Source of the DNA: Pyrenula massariospora
Taxonomy: Eukaryota > Ascomycota > Eurotiomycetes > Pyrenulales > Pyrenulaceae
Direction: 5' to 3'
DNA: 64,000 nt
NCBI GenBank assembly: GCA_021030905.1
Contig: JAGFMI010000002.1
Span: forward strand, 2,108,001-2,172,000
Made by a program: the position numbers and the translations under genes. This document shows, one piece after another, positions 42,770 through 53,220 of the stretch. The notes below the pieces were generated by a model. That model saw only the letters and a list, made by a program, of their open reading frames with translations, did not search any database and had not been told where the DNA came from. Numbering within the stretch: position 1 is the first letter of the stretch; every line of letters starts with the position of its first letter.

Positions 42770-45700
42770 TCATTTAGACCAGAAGGCAAGCATATCATCA
42801 AAGTCTTCGACCGTCAATTCTTCCGCCTTTGATTTGATCTTGACTCTTTCTCCACGGGTGTGTGCCAAGGTCCGGTACGTGATCCAACACGCCGCAAGCT
42901 CCCTGTCTGCATCGTTCGCCCTGCCGTGAATCATTCGGAGTGCTCTGCTTCTCTTGAAACTCGCTCTAGCCTTTTCGGGTATGTAGCTGGTAGAGTTGCT
43001 GTACGCCTTGAGTGCGTGGTCGAGGAGCGCTTCCGCGGTGTCGTATTGCTGCATTCGATGATGATGGTCGGCGACTTTGACGAAGAGGTCGGCTGTGCGG
43101 TGATGATTGTTCCCAAGCGTCTGCTTGTAGTGTAAAAGGCCGCGACGATGGTAGTTGAACGATTCATCAGGCTGAGAAAGCGTGCTGTAAACGTTCCCAA
43201 GGGCATGGTGAAAACGGCCAGTTCTGGTGAGGCAAATAATTAGCATACACATATCCAGGACTATTGGGTGGAGTCGTCACAGATTATTCCCTGGCGTCAA
43301 TGAAAAGAGGTAATTGCTCACATGAATGAGGTGCGATCATCAGCACCATATGCTTTCTCCCTAGCCTGCAATCCGTCTTTGAGAGTGCTGAGCGCATCTG
43401 CGACTTTTCCTTGAAGCCAGAATGAGAGTCCCAGATTCACAATGGGAAGAGAGATTGACGTGTCGTCAAAGTTTCGGAGTCTTTTAGCGCATTCAATTGA
43501 CTTTTGAAGGCATTCTTCCCCTTTCGCCCAGTCCTCTTCGAGCATATAACCACATCCTAATTCGTTCCAAGATATTGTCAACCGCATGTCGCCATTATTC
43601 GGAGTGGCGGCGGAGCCAAATGCTCTAGCCATAGCCGCGTTGAACTGTCTATGATACTTAAGTGCATCATGGGGCTCGTTGATCTCGCTCGCAATGGCGC
43701 CTCGGTTGTGGGTAATCTCAGCAAGGCAGGCATTGATCTGTTGCATCGAGATGTTGCTAGGAATATCCTCCATCTCCATGTTGTCGTAGAGGCGTACCTT
43801 GAGGCCGTTCAGGATTGACGTGGCCATGTTGTTGAACAAGACAGACTCTCCCGACTTGCCCCGTTCATGGTGGTACCTGTGAAGCATATCAATCAACCCG
43901 ATCAAATGTCACGTGGTAACCCTATTTCACTTACCAGCCAGCATCCACAAGAAGCCGTGCGAACAAAAAGTCATCCTCCATCGTCTCATCTGATGGAGAG
44001 ATACTTTGCCAGAGATCCTTTAGCCTGAAAACGTGTGGAAAGAGTTCCTCGCATTGTGCCCATCTCGCAATGCCGTGCCGCCAGCTAAACTCCTCGAACG
44101 GCCAGACAGAGCAGACCAGTCTTACACAGGTCATAAATGTCTGACGAAGCTCCGAGGCAGACATCCGCGCACGAGCTACATCTTGGACTAGTCGATGGAT
44201 GAAGAGCTTTTGATCTGTTCTGCTTCCCGTCACCAGTGAACATGCCAAAAGCTCATTTCTCGCAGTTCTATATTCATCACGTGATGTTGGATAGGCGAGG
44301 AAAGTGGCGGGAACATCTGATAGTTTAGATGAAAGCAGCCTTTCGGGGATCCCGTCAAGGTCGAACATCGATAGGGTATAAAGCAAGCCCTTTCCGTTTG
44401 TCAGAGTATCGAACGCCCATACCGACGCGAGTGTATGGTCGTAACTGGAGGACTGGCGATCGAGGTCGTCACCACTGCGAACGTGGAGCAGTTGCTGTTG
44501 GCTTTTTTTTTCAGAATACGATTTCAAGAACTGTTCGAAGGATATATTTTTGTTGACCATAATTTCAGCTATCTGTGTCAAGGCCAGTGGCAAGCCGCCA
44601 AGACGCCGGCTAATGTTTTCAACGGCTCTCTGTTCTTCACGAGCCACGGTGCGTCTCTTTGTGAGCTTTATTAGATATTCCATAGCTTCGTCCATGGTGA
44701 ATGGTTTGAGTTGGAGCGAAGTGGTCCAAGAAAATGGGCTATGGCTCGTCACTAGGACCGAGCCCGGACTATCGTACGGCCAAAAGTCGTTCAGCACATT
44801 AGGCTGTTCAATTCCGTCGTAGACAAGCAGCTATTTCGCTAGTGCTGGCTTCATTTCAGTAGACGAAAGGTCTTTCAGGGGATTCACAAGCCAATGTTTG
44901 ACAAGTTTCTTGGTATAGTTCAGATCACTTGTATCAATAGACTCTTCACTAACAAGCCCTAGGGTGATTGCGATGTTTTTGAAGTCGAGTGCAAGCTTAG
45001 TGTGATCGTCGGCGTGCACCCAAAAAATCGCGTCGGAGCTATTGCGATACATACTGACAAATTTAGCGGCGGTTTGCGTCTTTCCCATCCCCCCTGGTGC
45101 GTATATGGCAAAGGTCCGAGGCCAAGTTTCAGCTTTTCTATCGGGCAGAAGTGCCTTTTTGCCTGGCTCCGTTTTCCGAGGAATCAGGGCTTCTCGGATC
45201 GCATTAAGAGCGTACTCACGACCAAAGAAGTCATCACTTGGTTGCACAGGCATCAGCATCGCAGGTAGTTTCGGTCCCTGAACGAAGTCGTAACTAAAGA
45301 CGCTATTCAGATACAATCTTCTGAGGAAGGTTTGCAGGACTGGATCACGGTCATATCTATAGTAATCAATCAGAGCGATAAATCCCCACTCCTTTTTGTA
45401 CGCTTTGTCTTCTATAAGATTTTCGTCCACTTTGGACACAGGCTCTACAGACTCCCACGAGCCTGTTTCACTGACGATGGGTCTTGGTTCATCATCAAAG
45501 GCAAGCCGTGAGAGCGTATCTTGAATCGAACTAATCTGGGTACCATCTTCGGCAATTTTTGAAGCTGTCTGCGCGGTGCTTTTTGTATCGCCTTCAGCAT
45601 CATCATCATCCTCCTCTATGTCGTCGTGGTTTTCGCGTTCCCACGGGATTGATTTCAAAGAGATAGCTTGCATGTGAGAAGCGAGATGCCGCATTACCTT

Positions 45701-47296
45701 TTGGGATATAACACGGTTACGATCTCGTATAGTCTCGACATCTAGACCACGGTTCGACGTATCTCCAGCACCATCGCTATTCGAGGGTACAAAAGGGCAT
45801 AACGGACAGGACTGGAAGATCGATGAAGATCTTTCTTCATCCCTCTACTGAATAATAGGAAGCTCCGCTTCATGGAAGGCTCCTTAATAAGACTCGCGCA
45901 TATAATTTTGATATTTAGACTCGGAATCGAACAAAAAAAAATTATGAGAAGTAGCTCTACACACCCACTGCCTAGACGAGTAGTTATCTTGCATGTGCTT
46001 TGCCTATAATGTTTTGTTTGCAAAGAGTTGCATTGGTTGCTTGCAATTTTCGAAAACGCAAATATATGGCTCAATATCGTTCAGTATATGTCGTCTAAGT
46101 CAGAATTAGCCGCCGGACAATTATTCGATTTGTCAACTTACCTCCAATGAGCTGCTTTGGCTTCTTTGATGGGCAGCATCATGCAGCAGTAAGGACATTC
46201 AAATTCCTTACTCCCAGAACCTGGCTTTGGAGGCTTTGGAATTTCAAGCGGCTCGTGCTCGGTCATAGCTGCGGAGTATGTCGTTAATATAACCGATGGT
46301 GGTGACTCATTTTGAGCTTCGAAATTGATAGGAGATTTCGTCAATGCCGACGCTGTTGTCTGAGAAGGAGCTGCAGATCTCGCTAACTTAAACATTGTGG
46401 GGCTCTCCTGCATGGATGAATCTGCGACACGAACCTCCACAATGGTTGATGCTTCGTCGCCAGGAATAGATGGTGGATTTTCCTTGATAGTTGGCACCAC
46501 GTGAACTGTTTTGGTGCTTAGCTTTTTCTGATGGCTTTGGCGGTATAAAAACCTCTTTCGCCTGAGAGTTATGCTTTGTGCTATTCTTCTGCGCAACAGG
46601 TCCGGTCCATCCGGAAACTTATGTATAACGAGCGTAGTCGCATAATTAGCGAAGCTAGATGTTATGTCGTTCCCATCTTCATCGAGAATCGCGAAGTTTT
46701 CCGCCTTCAAGTTTTGGCCGCTCACTGAAGACTGTCGTATAGCGACAGAGAGACGATACAACCTATCGATCGCTTGCTCAACACCATGCAACCTTTGGGC
46801 CAAAGGAGTTTTCTGTATCACTTGCGACTCTCCTAGACCATCGTCGATTGAACCTTCATACGACGCAGATTCTAGAGAGGAAAGCGATTCGTGAAACGTA
46901 TCGCTCAACGCAATGCTGAAAGCGGCTACCGGGTGAAGCGACGTGTTATCAGAATCGCTCGATTTAGCGTCGTCAATTGCTAGTCCACGTAAGCGCTGGA
47001 GAAAATTTGTCCTAGACGTAACAAATACCTCGACGGAGATATTCCTCAAGAGACTTCAGCAACTCAAACATCAACGACCTTGGCTCATCGCTGGCTCTTA
47101 GTCGGTAGTCCAGAGACGCGTGACTGTCCGCAAAGACACCAATATTTCCTGCCCAGATTCTAAATCGAGCGAGCTCATCCTCCGCCTTTCGGTCATCTAC
47201 AGAGTCGGATCTATCAGCCGCGGGCTGGATCGTTAGGAATAAATTGAATCTCGCAACACATAGGTCAGCTTGAGCGCGAATGGATTGGACGCCCAT
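42770..47296 (-). pseudogene. NLR-type receptor: C2H2 region - NB-ARC - TPR, with four in-frame stops
   Basis: Five exons with fitting phases: 47296-47029, 46979-46142, 46094-43935, 43876-43322 and 43223-42770 (introns 49, 47, 58 and 98 nt); 4275 nt in all. N-terminal ~360 residues: the fungal helical region found before C2H2 fingers (FRIWAGNIGVFA, SLDYRLR). Then C2H2-type pairs (CPYC, YICVFENC, RQWVC, SCPLC), an acidic spacer, and NB-ARC with FFGREYAL, P-loop YAPGGMGKT, Walker B-like LLVYDG, GSVLVTSH and GGLPLAL. C-terminal TPRs run from about residue 1090 (GWYHHERG, NELGCGYMLEEDW, NHHRTADLF). In-frame stops: TAG 46004-46006, TAA 45884-45886, TAG 45845-45847 and TAG 44831-44833. Flanking residues match the family on both sides of each, so these look like point changes in an otherwise complete gene. 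All four fit CpA>TpA change. NLRs sense non-self and trigger cell death; this allele is probably inactive unless transcripts are edited. Confidence 0.85.
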
Positions 47297-47868
47297 GTTG
47301 GATCAGACGTCCACTTGATCATTGTAATTGTCTTGCTATACGGCGTAGAGGATTGAGAAGCAGTAAGTGGTAACCTGGTGATATCAAAAAACGAGATTCG
47401 ACATCAGGCGCTCATCAGCAAGACCAAAAAGTTCTTAAAGAAATTCACAAGGCTCTGGAGACCCTGCAATGCTAGCTCGGCCTCGCTTAAAACAAAATGA
47501 CCGTCTCTTTGAGCGAAGGCGGCAGAATAGGACGCCCATATATGGACTTGCTTCAGCCCCGCGGGCGAATGCTATCTAAATGGCAAAAGTACCGTGAAAG
47601 CGCGTCTCGATGGACCTTTGAGGAGGGCTGACAAGGTTCAAGATTGGAGGAGCGCAACCCAGTAGACTATTTCAGGCACCGTGGCGTTTCACGAGGCTGG
47701 AGGTTGCATGAGACACGGAAGAGTGGTCTGGAGCCTCGCCGATTTCCGCATTGGGAGACCATCGTCTCACCTGGCGGCGGAGCGGTTTATATTCTCACCC
47801 AATGCGAGCAGCAGCCCCTTCGACGCGGTGTCGTCGCGAAGGCTTTCTGACTTCGATATCTGCCAAAG
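47297..47868. promoter_or_regulatory. Shared divergent promoter region of the NLR and DUF7580 genes
   Basis: 572 bp separates the two ATGs, which point away from each other. No open frame or repeat is evident, so it probably holds both promoters. Head-to-head arrangement suggests, but does not prove, co-regulation. Confidence 0.5.
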
Positions 47869-49681
47869 ATGTCGGGGTTAGAGCTAATACTGGCGATCCT
47901 GCCGCTCGTGGTCACAACTACAGAACACCACTCGAAGATAGTGAGGAAGTCAAGATTGCTAGCATCGCAGAAAGCGAAGGACGACGAACTTCTTGATTTT
48001 TACCGAGAATTGCACGACGAGATGGCCTTGCTGAACAATACCCTAAGAACGCTAATCTCCGATTCTATGTTGATAAACGATCAGCAGAAAGCAGACCTTC
48101 TGTATTTGGATAGAGCGCAATGGATGAGCGACGATATACGCGTTGCTCTCTGTGAAAAGCTAGGAGCAGGACAAGACGCGTTCAAAGATCTGGTCGATCG
48201 ATTTCTGGACTGTCTAGAGGGAATAGTCAGTGACAAATCTGTCGACCTTCTGAGACTTGATGTTGTAAGTGCAAGTTATCTTTGGACATAGACGGTTCTG
48301 CTAACTGAATGATGTTCTAGCAGGAGTCCACCGCTTTTTACGCCAAGCTAGATACATTCTGTACTGCAATCAATCTTGGAAGGACGCCACATGATCTACG
48401 AGATCGATTTCGATTTATCAAGAGCGAGAGTCGAAGAAAGAACTATTTGCGGAAACTCAAGGATTACAATGTCAAGCTTGAGCGTCTTCTTCGGAATCCT
48501 GATGCTATCACACCGCCAATCAAGAAACAGCCACGGCGACGAGGACCGTGGCGCTTGAAATCTCGAAGAGGTTCCGAGGCATTGTATCGAACAATGGCCA
48601 ACAAATGGCAGCCAGAGTGTGCCTGCGGATGGTCGCATGAGGCAAGATTATCTCTCACGAATTGCTGTCCAAATGAGGAAGAGACGGAAAATCTCATGAC
48701 GCTTGACCTTTTGGTCTCTCTCCGAGAACAGAGAACAGACAGTGAGAGGATTCAGTGGCAGGGAAGCAGTATTCGCATCGCGAAGGATCGGTACGTGATG
48801 ACGAATCTCGTCTCATCCTTGCCTTCAAGCAGTGAAATACTAATGGTATGGGCTTGCATAGAGAAAAATTATCCGAATCAACAGTGAGATTTGTGGTAGA
48901 TGGCGAGATCTTGCCGGAAAGCGGTTCTAGCACGCCGCGTAGAGATATGGAGTCTTTGTCTCTTTGCAATCTGCTCCAAGAGGCTCAGCAGAGTAACACA
49001 AATCTTGAGATGGTGTTCGAGAACAGAAAATTATTCCAAGCGAAGCCGAAACGGCAAAGTCTATCGATCACAGATTCTAAAACGGGGCAGAGTCTGCACG
49101 ACGTGCTTCGGCGACGGAAGATGTCGCTGAAAAAACGGCGGATTCTTGCAGTCATTCTTGATCATACAGTATTGCATTTCTCGGAAAGTCCTTGGCTGGT
49201 TGACGAGTAGGACAAAGAGAAGATCATGTTCTTTGCGCAGGAAGAAGATAACTTAAATCTCAAACAGCCCTACTTGCCCACAGATTTCAGAGACGGAAGC
49301 TCCAGGCCGTCAGCAGATGCGAGCTTCCAGAGCCTCCACCCAAACCCACCGCTTCTTGCGCTGGGCATTCTCCTTCTAGAAATTCAGCTTAGAAAGACCA
49401 TCGAGTCCGTATTCGACGCAGATCTACCGATTGAGCCAAACACGAACCTCATCACCGCCTCCAAACTTCTCAAGGAGACCAGTGACAACATATATGAGCG
49501 ATATCGAGCCGCGATTAAGGCATGCCTCACGCCTCACTTCCTGCCCGAGTCTCGTAGCAATGACGTTGACCTGAATGATGAGTCGACTCGACAGACAGTC
49601 TACGCGAACGTGGTGGTGCCACTAGAAAAGGAGCTCTTAAATGAATTCAAGATCACACCATACAAGCTTCAAGTATTCTGA
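47869..49681 (+). pseudogene. DUF7580-type fungal protein with one in-frame stop
   Basis: Exons 47869-48264, 48321-48790 and 48862-49681; introns 56 nt (GTAAGT, GCTAAC branch) and 71 nt (GTACGT, CTAAT branch); 562 codons. The N-terminus MSGLELILAILPLVV is the hydrophobic helix typical of fungal HeLo-like/DUF7580 proteins. The middle has CACGWSHEARL and STVRFVVDGE. The C-terminal part looks like a degenerate kinase-type fold: LSLKKRRILAVILDHTVLHFSESPWL, LPTDF, LLALGILLLEI and RQTVYANVVVPLEKEL. A TAG at 49208-49210 falls in DE*DKEKI, where homologues I remember carry Trp (W.K.DI.F). The frame continues normally after it for 157 codons, so this looks like a TGG>TAG change. HeLo-like proteins are membrane-acting partners in fungal cell death, but the role of DUF7580 itself is unknown. 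It lies head to head with the NLR. Confidence 0.8.
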
Positions 49682-50852
49682 AAGATGGAGCCCGTTCCCA
49701 AACAAATCAAATCCACATAAATGTCTTCTCAGGGGATGGCGCTGACATCTGAGGAAATATTTTAAAAAGAGATGGCGGGAGTTAGTTGTATCGTCGTGTA
49801 ATGTAGTTTATCGTCCAGCCTCTGACCGTCCATATGATATCTTCGTGCGTTGGTTGGACCCTAAAACGCTCCGCACATATTAACGCGAGGCATTTTTACC
49901 CCGCCCCCTTCTTGGTTACCCGACGCCTCTCGCAGAACCTTGTTCTGCATCTTTCTTTCTTTCATCGTCTTCTTATTATTGGAGTCCAGAAGAATAGGCC
50001 TCCATTTGTACGTCGTCTGAAATATTATTGATCGTAAGCGTCCGATACCCTAAAACTGGTAGATCTCCTCCACAATGCCAACCAATCCAATACGACGATG
50101 TTAACAATGCAGAGGCTAGCAATCTATTGAGTGAAGTCAACCGTCATTTTTTACCGGCACAGTAATCAGGCAGCTCCCTGATACAGTGAATCTCTCAAGC
50201 CTTTTCTCTTCGACCAGCGCCATAGACCACAAGTCGATCGAAAAAGTCAAGCCGACTACCACCCCCTCAGCGAAGACTCAACCGTGGCGGGCGCATTGGC
50301 CCGCGCCACGTGAATCTCAACCGCAAGCTCAGATCTTTGGGTTCAAGAAAAGCGAGGAGATGGTTTTTGACGGAAACGCGGAAAATTTCTTTACCAGGGA
50401 TGGTTAGAAGGTCGAACAAGAGAGTGACAAGTCATAAAACTATCGTGAAACAGATAATATGAAATCTGTATATAGCTCGCGTCGGATGATCTAGTACAGT
50501 TTGGTAGTTTCAAAAGACACAGTATAATCAAGTAAAGTTTGAGTCTACCATACTCCAAGATGCGGCTACCGTGCAAGTGGGTCAGTCTAAACAACGACGG
50601 CGAGCCCCACTTCGTAGAAAAGACTACCGACCTCCACAGAGGCCAATGTTCGATCCAAGCAAGCGGCTTGTATCAAGTCGAACTTTACCGCCATGTATGA
50701 TCGGGTCAGACTGGTTCTGCCGGCCACATGCCTCAACTTTCATCAAGTTTGGATTCGGTGACAGCGTCACCAATATACTTATAGTTCCCCCAAAATCCTA
50801 CTCTTGTCCCCTTAAATTGAGCTTTCATGGTTTCAAAAACTTATTGCCCCTC
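49682..50852. other. Intergenic, nothing recognised
   Basis: 1.17 kb between the DUF7580 gene end (plus) and the AsaB-like gene end (minus). Frames at 49834-50031, 50186-50407, 50391-50594 and 50571-50918 have no motif. Confidence 0.35.
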
Positions 50853-52018
50853 TTAAGACACCTCGTCATCAAATCCTCCATAGTATACAAACGCCCGTAC
50901 TTCAATGCTTTCTCGTGATGGAACGTCGTCCGGTCTTGCATCTGGGATCGGGAAGGCAGTATGTGCCACTACAGTATTCCTCGTCAGCGTCTCTTTGCTA
51001 CCAAAGAAGGGAGTAATATCTAGATTGACAATCAATTGCCATTGACGCAGGGAAAAGACATACCACATTTATTTTCTGACAGGGTATCCGCCTGTAAGAA
51101 AACCCAGACCTCGTTCGGCATCTGTTCATCGAGATATACCCATTTGTAATGATTTGAATAGTAAACTTAGCGGTTTTCGACCACGTAATCTGGGTATACA
51201 AGATCACAAGGTTCAAAATCTTCAGCGGATTTAATATTTTCAGGCAAGCAGAGCGCGAGTGGCCAGTCCTTAACCGGTCCGCTGATTGGCTTCCAAAAGC
51301 TGTTCGTAATGAAATCAGCGATTTGAAATAATTCAAGATATAAAAGAGGGAGCCAGACTTCACACATTGAATACGGTGTTGCATTATCTCATCTGCACGA
51401 TCCGGATTCAATTGCCGGGCCATTGCGACCGCCCACGATAGGGTTGTATCTAAAACAACCGAACGTCAGTCAACTTCTCCTAGCCCAGAATAGATATACA
51501 GAATTCAGGTGAGAACAAGTGAGCACAGACCAACATAAGCTATCGAAGTAGGCTGGTTATACTTATATGGCTCACCCGTTGATATCGGAAAGATTTCGTG
51601 ACGTTTGCGGACCTTGGTGAAGAATAAAATTGGCACACTGGATCTCAAAGTACTGCGCACGAGAAAAGTTGAACTATGAAGCCAATACCGTGTGCTCAAA
51701 TATCTGGACGCGCTGCGCTCCAAAAAAATCTCTAAGGCAATTTGCTACCTCTCGCAGATAAATGTTTTTTATTTCGTCTTCATCGTCATAGTCATCGTAG
51801 CTCATTTGCGATATTAGATCTAAAATCGTAATGCCTGATTTCTCAAAAGATAAATCTTGACCTCGGGCGTCTTCAATTTCTATGCCATATCTTTCAAGCT
51901 TGATGTTGGCTCTGGGAAATCCAGGGTCCGCAGTAAAGCGTAATGAGTAGGGTTTCTCGTGTGAGTAGAGATCGTCCCGTTGCAGGAAATGCGTATACGA
52001 GCTAGTTACCTGAACCAT
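50853..52018 (-). pseudogene. AsaB/CmcJ-like oxidoreductase (hydroxylase/desaturase family), one in-frame stop
   Basis: Start chosen at MVQVTSSYTHF (52018) because the family begins there; upstream codons add a hydrophobic stretch not seen in relatives. Five exons: 52018-51689, 51612-51531, 51449-51359, 51299-51064 and 51019-50853, with introns of 76, 81, 59 and 44 nt; 302 codons with all phases fitting. Family blocks: EKPYSLRF, IEIEDARGQDL, DDEDEIKNIYLREV, GAQRVQIFEHTV, STGEPYKYNQPTSIAYVD, CVNFWKPISGPVKDWPLALC, YKWVYLDEQMPNEV, AHTAFPIP and SRESIEVRAFVYY. Members act in fungal secondary metabolism (AsaB in aspergillic-acid-type pathways; GA4 desaturase; CTB9). A TAA at 51167-51169 stands between VVENR and VYYSNHYKW, where CAA would keep the family pattern. 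Two introns use the unusual donor GTCTG. No biosynthetic core gene is nearby. Confidence 0.78.
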
Positions 52019-53220
52019 GCTCAAAAGCACAATGATAAGAAGCCTTCGCCAGATGCCGCCAGGTAAAATTTTGCTCTTCAGGTTCACAAAATCATAGCAG
52101 ATGAAGTCAAATTGAACAAGAGGCGAGGCTTTGGTCGGGATTGGCCCCTCGGCCCCGCACTCCTTAATCGGCACCGTGCAAGGAACCTGGCTTTACAACT
52201 TCAATAATTTCGATTATGGGTCTATGAAATGGATGAAATGTACAGCTCTTCCTATAGCAGAAAGCAGGAATCACGCAACAAAGCTAAATGCAATCAACGT
52301 TCAGAGCTGAGTTGGCTTAAAGCCAGCACTTGAAACTAACCATTTCTTATCAAAAATCGGCGCCCAAAGCACCTGCTTGCCTCACTTACGATGAGTCGTG
52401 CTCTTGGACTATACACTCTCTTATCGCCATAACTTCTCATATTGACGCTTATTACGAGCTCGCATCATTCCTCTCAGTCGTTTGTTTCACCCGAAGTGTT
52501 TACACCCACTCCACCTACCCTCAAGAAGTTACCCTCTACCAGGCTTCCCTCAAGTTGGTCGTGCATGTGGGTAATCTAGTCCCGGTAGAAGCTCTCTCAA
52601 ACCTTGCATCAAGAACAATCTTCTCTTGCGCGTGTCTAAGCGTCATAACGATGTGTATATCGTCCAGAGATATATTCGCGAAAATTGTTTGTGTTGCTAA
52701 AAGTCCCTGCTGGACGAAATATGGGGCCTGATAAGGATTCGCTGTTGCATCCACGACCATTTGTCACAATGGAATCTGGTCACGGTGTACGTAGGAGAGC
52801 TAAAAATGCTTTCTGCCCAAAGTCCTAATCAGTAGATTCTTCATCAGTCTCATCATCGATCGACGGAAGACCATGGCTCGACCCATTAATACCTTTGTTT
52901 CTAACTTTCGTAATCCATAACATCTAGCCTGCACGTTCCTAGCCGCCGAACCCACGCTCACCATTTGTCTTCAACAATTTTTGAGGGTCTGAGTGAGGAA
53001 ATACAAAGTTAGGTACCCAATACCGTCGGAAACCTATCTAGTCTTTTGTGAAAGATAGAATTCATTTTTTATTGCCGTAAGATTGTGTTTTGCAAAACTT
53101 CCCGAACGGGCTAGTTCATCTGGAGATAAAGCTATTTCCGTTAGCGTTGTGAAGCTTGCTGGATATTTTGTGGCCTTGGAGATCATTCCCAATACCAAAT
53201 TTGGGCTCGCGACCGCCAAA
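52019..53220. other. Intergenic, divergent side between the AsaB-like gene and CCT3
   Basis: 1.2 kb. The 133-residue frame at 52330-52731 (plus) and the 74-residue frame at 52536-52760 (minus) overlap and match nothing known; neither is supported. Promoters of both flanking genes should lie here. Confidence 0.35.

Noticed and set aside
44834-44889. A possible intron (GTGAAT...AAATAG) that would remove the NLR stop at 44831
   Set aside because: A GTGAAT donor, 57 nt, in phase, would work mechanically. But the removed residues (NPLKDLSSTEM...ALAK) sit where relatives also have a WL.NP...WLLVFD spacer, so the stop is better explained as Trp>stop. Kept only as an alternative.
48791-48887. Apparent frame break in the DUF7580 gene near 48.85 kb
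   Set aside because: Explained by a normal 71-nt intron (GTACGT donor, ACTAAT branch, ATAG acceptor) that restores DREKLSESTVRF.
52330-52760. Overlapping frames on both strands (133 and 74 residues)
   Set aside because: Mutually exclusive, no motif and no splice context; both could be chance or relics.
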